A stretch of 64,000 nt of DNA from an uncultured Chitinophagaceae bacterium (lineage in GTDB: Bacteria; Bacteroidota; Bacteroidia; Chitinophagales; Chitinophagaceae), in assembly GCA_937981995.1 (NCBI GenBank), contig CALJNC010000009.1:33917-97916 (forward strand), in the 5' to 3' direction. The notes under the pieces were generated by a model that had not been told where the DNA came from, ran no database searches, and worked only from the letters and a program-made list of their open reading frames with translations. The position numbers and the translations under genes were made by a program. This document shows positions 46,208 to 55,453 of the stretch, piece by piece; the stretch's first letter is position 1; each line of letters opens with the position of its first letter.

Positions 46208-47149
46208 ATGAAAAACACAATTAAACTAGTAATCGTATTTGCAGTTGTATTATTTGCAGCTTGTAAATCTGAAAAAAAGACTGAAGATGGTTATACCATT
46301 TTAGACAACGGTCTTGAAATGATGATGTTAGAAGAGAAAGGCGGACCAACTGCTGACTCTGGATTTATTGCAAAATTAAACATCGCGGTAAAAGTTGAAG
46401 ACTCAGTAGTTTTTGACTCTAAAAAAATGAATGGCAATAAGCCTGTGGTGCAACCAATAAGCCCAGGTAAAAACATAGCAGACCTTATGGAAGGTTTCAT
46501 GAGATTATCTCAAGGAGATAAAGCAATTTTTAGAATCCTTTCTGATTCTATATTTAAAAACCCACAGCAACGTCCTCCTTTTATCAAAGCAGGAGATATA
46601 ATGACGTGGGAAGTAGAAATGGTTGAGTTACAAAGCCCAGAAGATATGGAGAAAGCAAAGAGTGAACTAGCCGAAAAAGAAGGCGGCTTATTGGCTACTT
46701 ATATCAAAGACAATAATATTACGGCTACCAAAACAGCTTCAGGTATGTATATAGCTGTTACTAAAGAAGGTACTGGCGAATTAGTAGGCACTGGCCGTTT
46801 AGCTAAAATGAATTACACAGGTCGCTTATTAGATGGTACAAAGTTTGACTCTAATGTTGATCCTAAATTTAAGCACACGGATCCATTTGAATTTCCAGTA
46901 GGACAAGGAAGTGTAATTAAAGGATGGGACGAAGGTGTAGCCACATTAAAAGTTGGTTCTAAAGCTACATTTGTTATTCCTTCAGGAATGGCATACGGAG
47001 AGAGAGAAACACCAGGAAACGAAGCAAATCCTAAAGGGATTCCTGCAAATAGCCCACTTGTATTTGACGTAGAAGTTTTAGGTGTAAAAGATATGCCAAA
47101 ACGTGATCCACAACAGCCTCAAGTATCGGCTGATGGAACTGTTAAATAA
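46208..47149 (+). CDS. FKBP-type isomerase lipoprotein, GldI-like candidate
   Basis: The ATG at 46208 (MKNTIKLVIVFAVVLFAACKS) gives a lipoprotein signal with lipidated Cys19; the longer track start (TTG 46178) is rejected. The protein is 313 aa. As in its neighbour, an N-terminal degenerate FKBP-like domain (about 25-145) precedes one full FKBP domain (about 165-290, GRLAKMNYTGRLLDGTKFDSN, GQGSVIKGWDEG). GldI of gliding bacteria is also an FKBP lipoprotein, and gldFG lie 4 kb upstream, so this is a GldI candidate; that link is inference. The tail (MPKRDPQQPQVSADGTVK) is disordered. Confidence 0.9.
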   Translation: MKNTIKLVIVFAVVLFAACKSEKKTEDGYTILDNGLEMMMLEEKGGPTADSGFIAKLNIAVKVEDSVVFDSKKMNGNKPVVQPISPGKNIADLMEGFMRLSQGDKAIFRILSDSIFKNPQQRPPFIKAGDIMTWEVEMVELQSPEDMEKAKSELAEKEGGLLATYIKDNNITATKTASGMYIAVTKEGTGELVGTGRLAKMNYTGRLLDGTKFDSNVDPKFKHTDPFEFPVGQGSVIKGWDEGVATLKVGSKATFVIPSGMAYGERETPGNEANPKGIPANSPLVFDVEVLGVKDMPKRDPQQPQVSADGTVK

Positions 47150-47174
47150 ATTAATAAATAGTAAGTTATTGGAA

Positions 47175-47207
47175 AGTGCTTCGTTTAATTAACGAAGCAC
47201 TTTTTTT
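47175..47207 (+). terminator. Strong intrinsic terminator
   Basis: AGTGCTTCGTT-TAATT-AACGAAGCACT, a perfect 11-bp stem, followed by seven T residues in total. It lies 26 bases after the FKBP lipoprotein stop and ends that operon before the rhodanese-thioredoxin gene. Confidence 0.95.
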
Positions 47208-47219
47208 ATATTTAATATT

Positions 47220-47921
47220 ATGAACAAGATTTTTTTAGCATTCCTAACTGCATTCACCTTCTTTGGATCAAACGCATTTTCCCAAGGTGGTGAGAACATC
47301 TCTCCTACTGAATTTAGCCAACAAATTATGGCACATGCCAATGATATACAAATTATTGATGTACGCACACCCGGAGAATTCAATGGAGGCCATTTAAAAA
47401 ACGCTGAAAATATTGATTATAACGACAGAAAATTTAAAATGGAAGTTGCTACACTTGATAAAAATAAGCCCACCTATATCTATTGCCTTAGTGGTGGTCG
47501 TAGCAACCAAGCCATGCAACTTATGCTAAGCGCAGGATTTACAAAAGTATATAATATGAAAGGCGGTATAATGGCTTGGCGCAAAGCAAAACTTCCTGTT
47601 GAAGGAGATATGAGCGCTAAAGCTGGTTTAAGTATGGATGAATTTATGAATCTTGTAAATCAAGATGTACCTGTACTAGTTGATTTTAACGCTACATGGT
47701 GTGGTCCGTGTAGAGTTTTAAAACCTAGAGTAGCACAACTTGCTAAGGCAAATCCTAACAATCTAAAAGTACTTTACATTGACGTTGATCAGAATAAAGC
47801 ACTATCCGACGAATTAGGAATACGAGCAATTCCATTGTTACACCTTTATAAAAATGGAAAACTCAAAAGAGTTAAAAATGAGGCAATTTCCTACAAAGAA
47901 TTGGAACGTTTCATAAGATAA
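47220..47921 (+). CDS. Exported rhodanese-thioredoxin fusion protein
   Basis: A 233-aa protein with a signal peptide ([22 protein letters not shown]). Residues about 28-128 form a rhodanese domain with catalytic Cys89 in IYCLSGGRS; residues about 135-233 form a thioredoxin domain with a classical redox pair Cys161-Gly-Pro-Cys164 ([15 protein letters not shown]) and the cis-Pro loop (RAIPLLHLY). Joining sulfur transfer and thiol-disulfide exchange suggests a periplasmic role in sulfur relay or repair of persulfides. It starts 12 bases after a strong terminator and so has its own promoter. Confidence 0.93.
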   Translation: MNKIFLAFLTAFTFFGSNAFSQGGENISPTEFSQQIMAHANDIQIIDVRTPGEFNGGHLKNAENIDYNDRKFKMEVATLDKNKPTYIYCLSGGRSNQAMQLMLSAGFTKVYNMKGGIMAWRKAKLPVEGDMSAKAGLSMDEFMNLVNQDVPVLVDFNATWCGPCRVLKPRVAQLAKANPNNLKVLYIDVDQNKALSDELGIRAIPLLHLYKNGKLKRVKNEAISYKELERFIR

Positions 47922-47940
47922 AGAAAGCAACATTCCGTAC

Positions 47941-47948
47941 TATATTTG
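47941..47948 (+). promoter_or_regulatory. Bacteroidota -7 promoter element TATATTTG
   Basis: Perfect TAnnTTTG exactly four bases (TGAG) before the folD ATG at 47953, so the transcript would be leaderless or almost so. Confidence 0.5.
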
Positions 47949-47952
47949 TGAG

Positions 47953-48825
47953 ATGCAATTACTAGACGGTAAAGAAGTATCAGCTGCTTATAAGGAGCAA
48001 ATTAAACTAGAAGTAGATAAACGTAAAGCGGAAGGTAAAACAACCCCGCATTTGGCTGCTATCCTTATAGGAGATAATCCTGCAAGTAAGGCGTACGTAG
48101 GTAATAAGGTAAAAACCTGTGCTCAGCTGGGTTTTGAATCTACATTGGTAGAGTATGATACCAATGTGAGCGAAGAAGACTTACTCAAAAAAATTGCAGA
48201 ATTAAATAAGCAAGAAGACGTAAATGGCATTTTGGTGCAACTCCCTTTGCCAAAACATATTGATGAAAATAAAGTCATTGAAGCAATCCATCCATTAAAA
48301 GATGTAGACGGATTTCACCCAAGTAATTTGGGTAAAATGATGATTGGTCAAGAAACTTTTATACCGGCTACTCCTTATGGCATTATACTCATGCTACAGC
48401 ATTATGGTATTGAAACTAGCGGAATGCATTGTGTAGTAATAGGTCGTAGTAATATTGTAGGTACTCCTATGAGTGTGCTATTAAGCAGAAATTCAAACCC
48501 TGGAAACTGCACGGTTACCCTAACACACTCACGCACAAAAAACCTAAAAGAACTTTGTGCCACAGCCGATATTATTATTGCTGCAATTGGGAAGCCAAAA
48601 TTTGTAACAGAAGATATGGTGAAAGATGGTGCCATAATTGTAGACGTTGGAATTAACCGCATACCAGATGCAACAAGAAAAAGTGGTTCAAGATTAGTAG
48701 GCGATGTTGATTTTGAAAATGTAAAGGAAAAATGTGATTACATTACTCCTGTTCCAGGTGGTGTTGGTCTTATGACTATATGTGCCTTAATGAAAAACAC
48801 TTTACGAGCAGCAGACCTAGTTTAA
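47953..48825 (+). CDS. folD: Methylenetetrahydrofolate dehydrogenase/cyclohydrolase
   Basis: Bifunctional one-carbon enzyme converting 5,10-methylene-THF to 10-formyl-THF. The 290-aa length is standard. Motifs are [13 protein letters not shown] with the catalytic Lys, [26 protein letters not shown], and the NADP-binding [14 protein letters not shown]; the C-terminal [18 protein letters not shown] is diagnostic. Cytoplasmic. The queE gene follows after 18 bases and both are probably one transcript. Confidence 0.97.
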   Translation: MQLLDGKEVSAAYKEQIKLEVDKRKAEGKTTPHLAAILIGDNPASKAYVGNKVKTCAQLGFESTLVEYDTNVSEEDLLKKIAELNKQEDVNGILVQLPLPKHIDENKVIEAIHPLKDVDGFHPSNLGKMMIGQETFIPATPYGIILMLQHYGIETSGMHCVVIGRSNIVGTPMSVLLSRNSNPGNCTVTLTHSRTKNLKELCATADIIIAAIGKPKFVTEDMVKDGAIIVDVGINRIPDATRKSGSRLVGDVDFENVKEKCDYITPVPGGVGLMTICALMKNTLRAADLV

Positions 48826-48843
48826 AAGTAGCAGTATTCAATT

Positions 48844-49470
48844 TTGGAAAACCAAACAGATAACATAGAAAAAAGTACCCTACCTGTAATGGAAGATTTT
48901 TACAGTGTGCAAGGCGAAGGATTTCACCAAGGAAGAGCTGCATACTTTGTAAGATTGGGTGGCTGCGATGTAGGTTGTGTATGGTGCGATGTAAAAGAAA
49001 GTTGGGATAAAGACGCACACCCTAAACTAAGTACTCAAGAAATTATAGATAGAATACAACAATCCGAAACTGACTTTGTAGTTGTTACTGGAGGCGAACC
49101 TTTAATGCATGATTGCCAAAACCTAACAACAGCATTGCGTAATAAAAAGTATGAATTAGCTATTGAAACGAGCGGCGCCTATCCTATTACAGGAGCATGG
49201 GATTGGATATGCGTTTCGCCGAAAAAATTTAAAGCTCCCTTACCGGAAGTCTTGGCAGAAGCACATGAACTAAAAGTTGTAGTTTATAACAAAAGTGATT
49301 TTGCTTGGGCCGAAGAACATAGGGCCCTCGTAAACAAAAATTGTAAATTATTTTTACAACCTGAGTGGAGTAAGGAAAAAGAAATGTCTCAATTGATAGT
49401 AGACTACGTAAAAGAACATCCTGAATGGAATATCTCATTACAAATTCATAAGTACTTAGATTTAAGGTAA
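48844..49470 (+). CDS. queE: 7-carboxy-7-deazaguanine synthase
   Basis: Radical SAM enzyme that converts 6-carboxytetrahydropterin to 7-carboxy-7-deazaguanine in queuosine synthesis. The cluster cysteines are Cys41, Cys45 and Cys48 in LGGCDVGCVWCDVK, after the family start YSVQGEGFHQGRAAYF; VVTGGEPLMH is the glycine-rich SAM motif. It is 208 aa from the TTG at 48844; the ATG at 48889 (MEDFYS) is a possible later start but would remove conserved-looking N-terminal residues (STLPV). It follows folD closely. Confidence 0.93.
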   Translation: MENQTDNIEKSTLPVMEDFYSVQGEGFHQGRAAYFVRLGGCDVGCVWCDVKESWDKDAHPKLSTQEIIDRIQQSETDFVVVTGGEPLMHDCQNLTTALRNKKYELAIETSGAYPITGAWDWICVSPKKFKAPLPEVLAEAHELKVVVYNKSDFAWAEEHRALVNKNCKLFLQPEWSKEKEMSQLIVDYVKEHPEWNISLQIHKYLDLR

Positions 49471-49541
49471 AAGGCTAAAGAAAATCGAAATCTAGATTGG
49501 TAAATAGCCACATATACTAGAAACCCTAAGGTCAAATCAGC

Positions 49542-50447
49542 TTAATCAGTTGCTGTAATTAATACCTCTACCCTTCTATTTTGTGCAGCTGCTATTCTAA
49601 TAGCAGCACCTCCTCCTGTTAAGTCAGGATACAATTTTCTACTACTTCCAAAACCTCTATACTTCATTCTATCAGCAGATACGCCTTTTGATATCAAATA
49701 CAGATAAACAACCTTCGCCCTCATTTCAGAAAGATTTTCGCGCCCAGTGGTGGGATCAAAACCATCCATGCCACCCAGCTTACAACAAATGTGCCCCTGC
49801 AATTCTATTTGTAATTTAGGCCTTGCTTGCATTACAGCTACTAGCTCAGTCAATACTCTATTTGAACTAGGAATTATAAAATGAGTTCCAGGTTCAAACA
49901 ACAAATCTGGCAATCTGATTTTCTTATTTTTTTTAAACTTTTCAACTTTTAATAATTCATTTTGCTCAGCAGCATTTGCTACATTTTCAGTTTTCTCCTT
50001 TCTTGGAATTACAATATTTGTTTTAGGTGTTGGAGCTACATAAGTCTTTTTGATTTGTACAATCGGTGTTTGCTTTAAAACCTGATCGCCTTTTTTTATA
50101 CCTAAGTGAAAAACTAGTTTAATGGTATTCCAATTTTTAGCGTTGTCATTTAGTTCAACGCTGCTTTTAATAATATTAAACGGATACCCTTTTTTAAGTA
50201 AGGATTGATAAATTGATTGTAAGCGGAATTCAGTAAGGATTCTTTTCTCCGATACGCCTTCACCTTTAGGAACGCTTGCGAAGATCTCAATGCGTTCAGC
50301 AAGGCGCTCAAGTGCAAAATTGTCAATTTGAGTTGTTTGCTTATCTAAAAGATATCCATTACTGCCTTCAAAAGTAAGGCTGCATGTATCTTGCCCAATA
50401 GCCAGATTTACAATACTTAGGAATAATATACTTAATAGGATACGCAC
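49542..50447 (-). CDS. OmpA-family outer-membrane protein
   Basis: The track starts at a TTG (50456), but that codon is part of a good promoter word (TAACTTTG); the GTG at 50447 gives a normal signal peptide (RILLSILFLSIVNLAIGQ) and is preferred (301 aa). The middle is a charged linker. The C-terminal domain (about 190-301) is OmpA-like, with LQGHICC, NLSEMRAKVVYLYLISKGVSADRMKYRGFGSS and QNRRVEVLI, which binds peptidoglycan. The Cys pair in GHICCKLGG, and a Gly-rich insert before the last strand, are unusual. It should tether the outer membrane to the cell wall. Confidence 0.87.
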   Translation of the reverse strand: MRILLSILFLSIVNLAIGQDTCSLTFEGSNGYLLDKQTTQIDNFALERLAERIEIFASVPKGEGVSEKRILTEFRLQSIYQSLLKKGYPFNIIKSSVELNDNAKNWNTIKLVFHLGIKKGDQVLKQTPIVQIKKTYVAPTPKTNIVIPRKEKTENVANAAEQNELLKVEKFKKNKKIRLPDLLFEPGTHFIIPSSNRVLTELVAVMQARPKLQIELQGHICCKLGGMDGFDPTTGRENLSEMRAKVVYLYLISKGVSADRMKYRGFGSSRKLYPDLTGGGAAIRIAAAQNRRVEVLITATD

Positions 50448-50453
50448 TACATG

Positions 50454-50461
50454 CAAAGTTA
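50454..50461 (-). promoter_or_regulatory. Bacteroidota -7 promoter element TAACTTTG deciding a start
   Basis: On the minus strand TAACTTTG matches TAnnTTTG and includes the TTG that the track uses as start of the OmpA-family gene. Transcription would begin after it, so the real start is the GTG six bases further on. The 222 bases from here to the C25 peptidase stop hold nothing else recognisable. Confidence 0.45.
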
Positions 50462-50683
50462 AGTCTTCTATTTTTTGTTATGCCACTTGCAGTAGAATTC
50501 TACGTTAAATAAATGGGAATATTAAGACTATATCATTCTATGTAACATCTCCTGCGCATCCATCCAACGTAGATAAAGAATATGCCCTAGAACCTGCGTT
50601 ATTAGTTATTGATTGAAATAATTAGTATAGTACCTGGAAGTTTATAAATACAAATAAAGAATAAAAAGCGAATTCAGAAGAGA

Positions 50684-52951
50684 CTACTTCTTACTAAGCT
50701 TCACACTAAAGGTTTCATCCTTGGTATATACTTTTAATTGGTATAAACCAGTGGGCAATTGACTTACATTTAATTGTAGAAACTCTGTACGTATTACTCT
50801 TCTGCCATTTAAATCAAATAACTCAAGGCGCTCCACTTTGTTCTGTCTATCATTTATAGTGAAATAATCAGACGTCGGATTAGGATAAATAGTTATACCC
50901 TCCTTGGCTAAATCATCCAGTCCAAAAGGTGTTTGATTGGTAACCTCAACCATACCATTGTAAGGTGAAAAGTTTTGCTTAGTTGCAGTTACAAAAATAG
51001 TATCCAAATTCAATACTGCAGGAAAGCTAAACTCAGCTTTACCATTTTTCACAAGGCCAGAAGCTAAAAATTTATCTTCATAATACAGTCCAACTAGTGT
51101 TTCATTTTGATTACATAGCACTTCAAATTTTGTACTATTCACGCCAATAGTTGCATCATGGTTACATGTAAGGGCTCCTTTATCTTGCGTGTTTAATACT
51201 ATACTTGGGTCACCAAATACTACCCAAGTATCAGCTATTTCATTACCGCCATTAGAGTCTATATACGTATTGTAATGATCGTTTGTACTCATAATACCAC
51301 TACTGGTAATTGCACCAAAAGTAGTTTGATACGTACCTGTTCTATTATGACAAAGAATTGCATTCATTTCATCCTGACCTTCCATTGGAGGATCCCAACT
51401 TTGATTTATAGAACTCATAATTGCCGCAACTGCGCCAGTAGGTAATCCATTTACAGAGTCTCTTGCTCTTAGGAAAGACTCTCCTAGACATGTAGCATAA
51501 ACAAAGTTCCCGTTTTGACAGGCTGTAGAAAATATAAAAGGCCATTCGCCATTATCATTTGTAAGCAAAGGAACACCTAAGGTCCCGGTAAATGTGCTAG
51601 TTATAAAAATATCAGTAGAGCCATGACCACAATAATTAATAAGACCTACACCTGAATTAATTGCATCTTTTAAAGATTCTACTGGTGGTGCTCCCGGTGC
51701 GTCATTACCGCCATGCGTACCGTCAAAAAACTCGTAATTATATACGTAGGGGCCGTAGTTTTTATTACTATCAGCAATTCCACGTAAATGTTCATGATCA
51801 AATTGTCCTTTATCTCCGGGTCCCTGATCGCTGCCAATAGCCACTTGCTGCTGCATCCAATTACTTGCCGTATTTAAGTTTTTCTCATATTCCAACGTAC
51901 GTTCTACTTGTGTAATTGCATCCTGTAAAGTATCTGCCGAAAAACGCCCTACCATAAACTCCGGATAATGATCATTACCTGATTGATAAGCATAAGCCCA
52001 ATCTGAAGGTCCAAACAAACCAGGTAAATTCCAATAAGAATTTTGAGCAGGTATATCTGTTGCATCTCCTACAATAAGCAAGTAAGCAATTTGTTCTTGA
52101 TTATAATACTGTGTTACCCTTGCTAATAAATTAGGCTCCGTAGGGCCTCCATCCATAGTATCTGTAATTTCAAAAAATACCTGAATACCCTTTTGCTCTT
52201 TCCATTTTATAAAATCAGGCATCGCACTAGCATAATCTGCATCACATAAAATAAGCATTTTTCCGTGCTGTGCTATTGGACTATATTGCCCAAACAATGT
52301 TTTATAATTTAAAAAACGATAACGGTAAATCTCATCAAAGTCATGCTGTATATGCGTAGGAAATTCATCCTGATTAGATAAAATATTTTCCGTGGCCGCC
52401 TTATCGTAAGTTACTTTAAAGGTAAGCTCAGTATATTTTCTAAGCTCTTTAGTAATTGGGTTATACTGTAATGGATTTACATGAACCGCCTGACCTCTAA
52501 AATCTCTTAAGCCATAAGGCGTATTTAGGTTCACCAATTGATTAGGATAAAATTCATTTTTACTATACGCCTCACCATAAATATAGGGATAATCATTAGG
52601 ATCTTCATGACGGTACATTTTACCTTTTGAAGGAGCTATAGTTACATTAGGAATATCTTTAAATTTAGAAGACAACACTTCTACTCGTCCATCTTTAGTT
52701 TTTGGGACTATAAGTGAGAATGATACTTTTGATAAATCAGGAGCGCCTTTTTCTAATAAATGACTGCCTCTTTGTAAACTTACTCGTTGCTCAATTCCTT
52801 TTGGTGTTAATACATTTTGAAAGCTATGCTCTCCAATCTTCGCCTTGATAATATCATAGTCCTGACCATGTTCTATGATAGTAAAAGTTGATTGCTCTTG
52901 AGCAAGAGATATCAAAGGTAAACAGAGTAAAAAAAGTAAAATCTTTCTCAT
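50684..52951 (-). CDS. C25 (gingipain-type) cysteine peptidase with T9SS sorting domain
   Basis: A 755-aa secreted peptidase with a signal peptide (MRKILLFLLCLPLISLAQ), an N-terminal propeptide-like region (about 20-225), the C25 catalytic domain (about 230-590) and a type A T9SS sorting domain (about 680-755, ITIYPNPTSDYFTIND ... LPTGLYQLKVYTKDE). The catalytic pair is His443 in INYCGHGST and Cys478 in IFSTACQNG, both at the positions seen in gingipains. It should be a surface or secreted endopeptidase. C25 proteins include PorU, the sortase of T9SS, but PorU is larger and lacks its own sorting domain, so this is cargo. Confidence 0.93.
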   Translation of the reverse strand: MRKILLFLLCLPLISLAQEQSTFTIIEHGQDYDIIKAKIGEHSFQNVLTPKGIEQRVSLQRGSHLLEKGAPDLSKVSFSLIVPKTKDGRVEVLSSKFKDIPNVTIAPSKGKMYRHEDPNDYPYIYGEAYSKNEFYPNQLVNLNTPYGLRDFRGQAVHVNPLQYNPITKELRKYTELTFKVTYDKAATENILSNQDEFPTHIQHDFDEIYRYRFLNYKTLFGQYSPIAQHGKMLILCDADYASAMPDFIKWKEQKGIQVFFEITDTMDGGPTEPNLLARVTQYYNQEQIAYLLIVGDATDIPAQNSYWNLPGLFGPSDWAYAYQSGNDHYPEFMVGRFSADTLQDAITQVERTLEYEKNLNTASNWMQQQVAIGSDQGPGDKGQFDHEHLRGIADSNKNYGPYVYNYEFFDGTHGGNDAPGAPPVESLKDAINSGVGLINYCGHGSTDIFITSTFTGTLGVPLLTNDNGEWPFIFSTACQNGNFVYATCLGESFLRARDSVNGLPTGAVAAIMSSINQSWDPPMEGQDEMNAILCHNRTGTYQTTFGAITSSGIMSTNDHYNTYIDSNGGNEIADTWVVFGDPSIVLNTQDKGALTCNHDATIGVNSTKFEVLCNQNETLVGLYYEDKFLASGLVKNGKAEFSFPAVLNLDTIFVTATKQNFSPYNGMVEVTNQTPFGLDDLAKEGITIYPNPTSDYFTINDRQNKVERLELFDLNGRRVIRTEFLQLNVSQLPTGLYQLKVYTKDETFSVKLSKK

Positions 52952-53044
52952 AGTTTAATTGGACGATTAATTACCCATAAAATTACGACATTTTAAGGAA
53001 TTGCTGCTTTACATTTGTCATCGTTATCTCATTTTAAGATGACA

Positions 53045-53129
53045 AAACCTTGGGGTGTTGGTTTATTTTAAAGCCATCTGAGATCAAACCCATGAACCTA
53101 GACCAGGTAATGCTGGTTAGGAAAGGTAA
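53045..53129 (+). promoter_or_regulatory. TPP (thi-box) riboswitch
   Basis: The conserved thi-box blocks occur in order: CTTGGGGTG, CATCTGAGAT, ACCCATGAACCTAGACCAGGTAATGCTGG and TTAGGAAAGG. The closing stem pairs ACCTT (53047-53051) with AAGGT (53123-53127). It sits 87 bases upstream of the TonB-dependent receptor gene. The expression platform is unclear: a GATGCC/GGCATC hairpin follows but is succeeded by A rather than T residues, so control of translation is more likely than termination. Confidence 0.95.
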
Positions 53130-53215
53130 GTAAAGATTCGTCTCTCTCTTACCGATTATTTAAAATAAACAGATGCCTCTGTTGATATCGGGCATCACAA
53201 AAAAAAGTAATTGAA

Positions 53216-55426
53216 ATGAAAAAACTAAATCTTGTTACACTCCTATTGTTAGTTGGAGCTTTGGTAAATGCACAAACTGATAGCAACTTTCGCAAAATTG
53301 AATTGCCTGCATCGGTAATCACCAATGGCAACCCGCTTGAAGAAACTAAAATAAAAAATTCAGAGGTTGTATTGAAAAAGAAGAATATTCAGAAACTAAA
53401 TACAGCAGTTGATGTACCCTATGTATTAAACCAAACTCCTTCGGTTGTGGTAGGATCAGATGCAGGGATTGGTGTGGGATATACTAGTATAAGAATCCGG
53501 GGTACAGACATTAGTCGTATCAATGTAAACATGAATGGAATTCCTATTAATGATGCCGAAGGCCAAGGAGTATTTTTTGTAAATTTTCCAAATATCTTAG
53601 GCTCTGCAAATTCGCTCTCGGTACAAAGAGGTATTGGAACGTCTAAAAATGGTTATGGAAATTTTGGGGGCTCTATTTCAATAAACAATTTAGACGTAAA
53701 CTATACTAAACCGCATGTGAGTATCATGAGCGATTATGCATCTTTTAATACATTTAAAAATAGTTTTAAAGCAAGTACAGGATTAATCAATAATCGCTTT
53801 ATCACCACTATGCGTTTATCAAAAATTACAAGTGATGGATTCATTCAACGTTCAAATTCTAATTTAAGTTCAGCTCAAATAACTAGTAAGTATTTTATTG
53901 ACCCCAATACCACCATTACGTTTAACTATTTAGGCGGAAAAGAAAAAACAGGCCAAGCTTGGAATGGTGTTTGGGAGGGCAATTTAGATAGCGCAAGAAA
54001 CTTTAATGAGCTAGGTGCTAAAGGCGATGGTACATTTTACGACAATCAAACAGATAATTATCAGCAGGATTACTATCAACTTTTTGTAGATAGAATGGTA
54101 AAAAATATTGATAATAAAAATGGTATCCTACGCTATGGTGGAGCACTATATTATACCAAGGGAAAAGGATATTACGAGGAGTACAAGCTAGATCAATCCT
54201 ATGCAGGCTATGGCTTATCACCTTTTATCCAAGGTAATGATACAAGTAACTCAACCGATTTGATTCGTCAACTTTGGTTAGACAATGACTTTTATGGTGC
54301 ACGTGCATTTGCCTCTTATTTTGGAAAAAAAATACAAGCCGGTTTATACCTTAACTCCTCACGCTATGATGGCGATCACTTTGGAGATATTATATGGGCA
54401 GATAAAGGAATTGCAAATGACTACCGATGGTATGAAAACGACGCAACCAAAACGGATAACAATGTATACGGAATGTTTTCTTATCAAGTAAATAAAAAAT
54501 TACAACTTTTTGCAGACGTGCAATATCGTAATGTACAATATGAAATAAACGGCTTTAGAGACTTTCCTAATTTGTATCAAGACTTAAATTGGAACTTTAT
54601 AAACCCTAAAATTGAAGTTCGTTATGCTCCTTCTAATAATACAAGTTTAGCTTTATTTGCAGCTAACTCTTCTAAGGAGCCTAACCGTGGCGATTTTGAA
54701 ACAAGCACAACACAATTACCCGAACCTGAACGCTTAACGAATATTGAACTAAACTGGAACCAGCGAATAATTAAAAGACTTAAATTATATACGACCCTAT
54801 TTTATATGGGATATGATAATCAACTTGTGCTTACCGGTCAGATAAATGATGTAGGAGCCTATACTCGTGAAAATGTAAAAAAATCCTACCGAGCGGGTGT
54901 AGAATTTTTAGTAGATTATAAACTGCAAAAAAACTTACAAATACAAGCAAATTTGAGTTTATCTAAAAATAAAATTAATTCCTTCTCAGAATATATTGAT
55001 GACTACGATAATGGCGGGCAGGAAGTGAATATTTATCAAAATACAGATATTGCTTTTTCGCCTAAGGTAGTAGCTGGTGCACAAATTACATTTTACCCAC
55101 TACGCGGTGGATTAAGCAATAATTTTTCTGAAGCTTCATTAGACATACTACCTAAATATGTAGGCCGCCAATACCTTGACAACACTCAAAATATAAATAG
55201 AAGCATCAGCGCATTTAGCACGACCGATGTATTAATAAATGTTCCCATAGCACTTAGAAAAAGCGGCAAATTCAAAGTAAGAGCCGGTATTATGAATGTG
55301 TTTAATAAGCTGTATGAAAGTAATGGCTACACCTATTCATTCATATATGGAGGTAAACAAACCTTCAACTACTATTATCCTCAGGCAGGTTTGCGCTATA
55401 CGTTTGGCTTAGGATATGAATTTTAG
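53216..55426 (+). CDS. TPP-regulated TonB-dependent receptor, predicted thiamin transporter
   Basis: A 736-aa outer-membrane receptor with signal peptide (MKKLNLVTLLLLVGALVNAQ), plug domain (about 45-170: VPYVLNQTPSVVVGSDAGIGVGYTSIRIRGTDISRINVNMNGIPINDAEG) and a C-terminal 22-strand barrel ending in Phe (YTFGLGYEF). No regulatory-like domain precedes the plug. The upstream TPP riboswitch indicates uptake of thiamin, its phosphates or a precursor; TPP-controlled outer-membrane receptors are known in Bacteroidota (omr1 of comparative genomics). The energy-coupled uptake would need TonB-ExbBD elsewhere. The next gene is a PhyH-type dioxygenase with its own promoter word. Confidence 0.94.
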   Translation: MKKLNLVTLLLLVGALVNAQTDSNFRKIELPASVITNGNPLEETKIKNSEVVLKKKNIQKLNTAVDVPYVLNQTPSVVVGSDAGIGVGYTSIRIRGTDISRINVNMNGIPINDAEGQGVFFVNFPNILGSANSLSVQRGIGTSKNGYGNFGGSISINNLDVNYTKPHVSIMSDYASFNTFKNSFKASTGLINNRFITTMRLSKITSDGFIQRSNSNLSSAQITSKYFIDPNTTITFNYLGGKEKTGQAWNGVWEGNLDSARNFNELGAKGDGTFYDNQTDNYQQDYYQLFVDRMVKNIDNKNGILRYGGALYYTKGKGYYEEYKLDQSYAGYGLSPFIQGNDTSNSTDLIRQLWLDNDFYGARAFASYFGKKIQAGLYLNSSRYDGDHFGDIIWADKGIANDYRWYENDATKTDNNVYGMFSYQVNKKLQLFADVQYRNVQYEINGFRDFPNLYQDLNWNFINPKIEVRYAPSNNTSLALFAANSSKEPNRGDFETSTTQLPEPERLTNIELNWNQRIIKRLKLYTTLFYMGYDNQLVLTGQINDVGAYTRENVKKSYRAGVEFLVDYKLQKNLQIQANLSLSKNKINSFSEYIDDYDNGGQEVNIYQNTDIAFSPKVVAGAQITFYPLRGGLSNNFSEASLDILPKYVGRQYLDNTQNINRSISAFSTTDVLINVPIALRKSGKFKVRAGIMNVFNKLYESNGYTYSFIYGGKQTFNYYYPQAGLRYTFGLGYEF

Positions 55427-55441
55427 GCAGTGATAATTATG

Positions 55442-55449
55442 TAGTTTTG
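55442..55449 (+). promoter_or_regulatory. Bacteroidota -7 promoter element TAGTTTTG
   Basis: Perfect TAnnTTTG exactly four bases (CTTT) before the ATG of the PhyH gene at 55454, the same spacing as three other genes in the window. Confidence 0.5.
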
Positions 55450-55453
55450 CTTT

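Noticed and set aside
50684-52951. PorU (T9SS sortase) as identity of the C25 peptidase
   Set aside because: PorU is longer and lacks its own type A sorting domain, which this protein has; it is better seen as secreted cargo.
53191-53219. GATGCC/GGCATC hairpin after the TPP riboswitch as terminator
   Set aside because: It is followed by A residues on the coding strand, not T residues, so it does not fit an intrinsic terminator.
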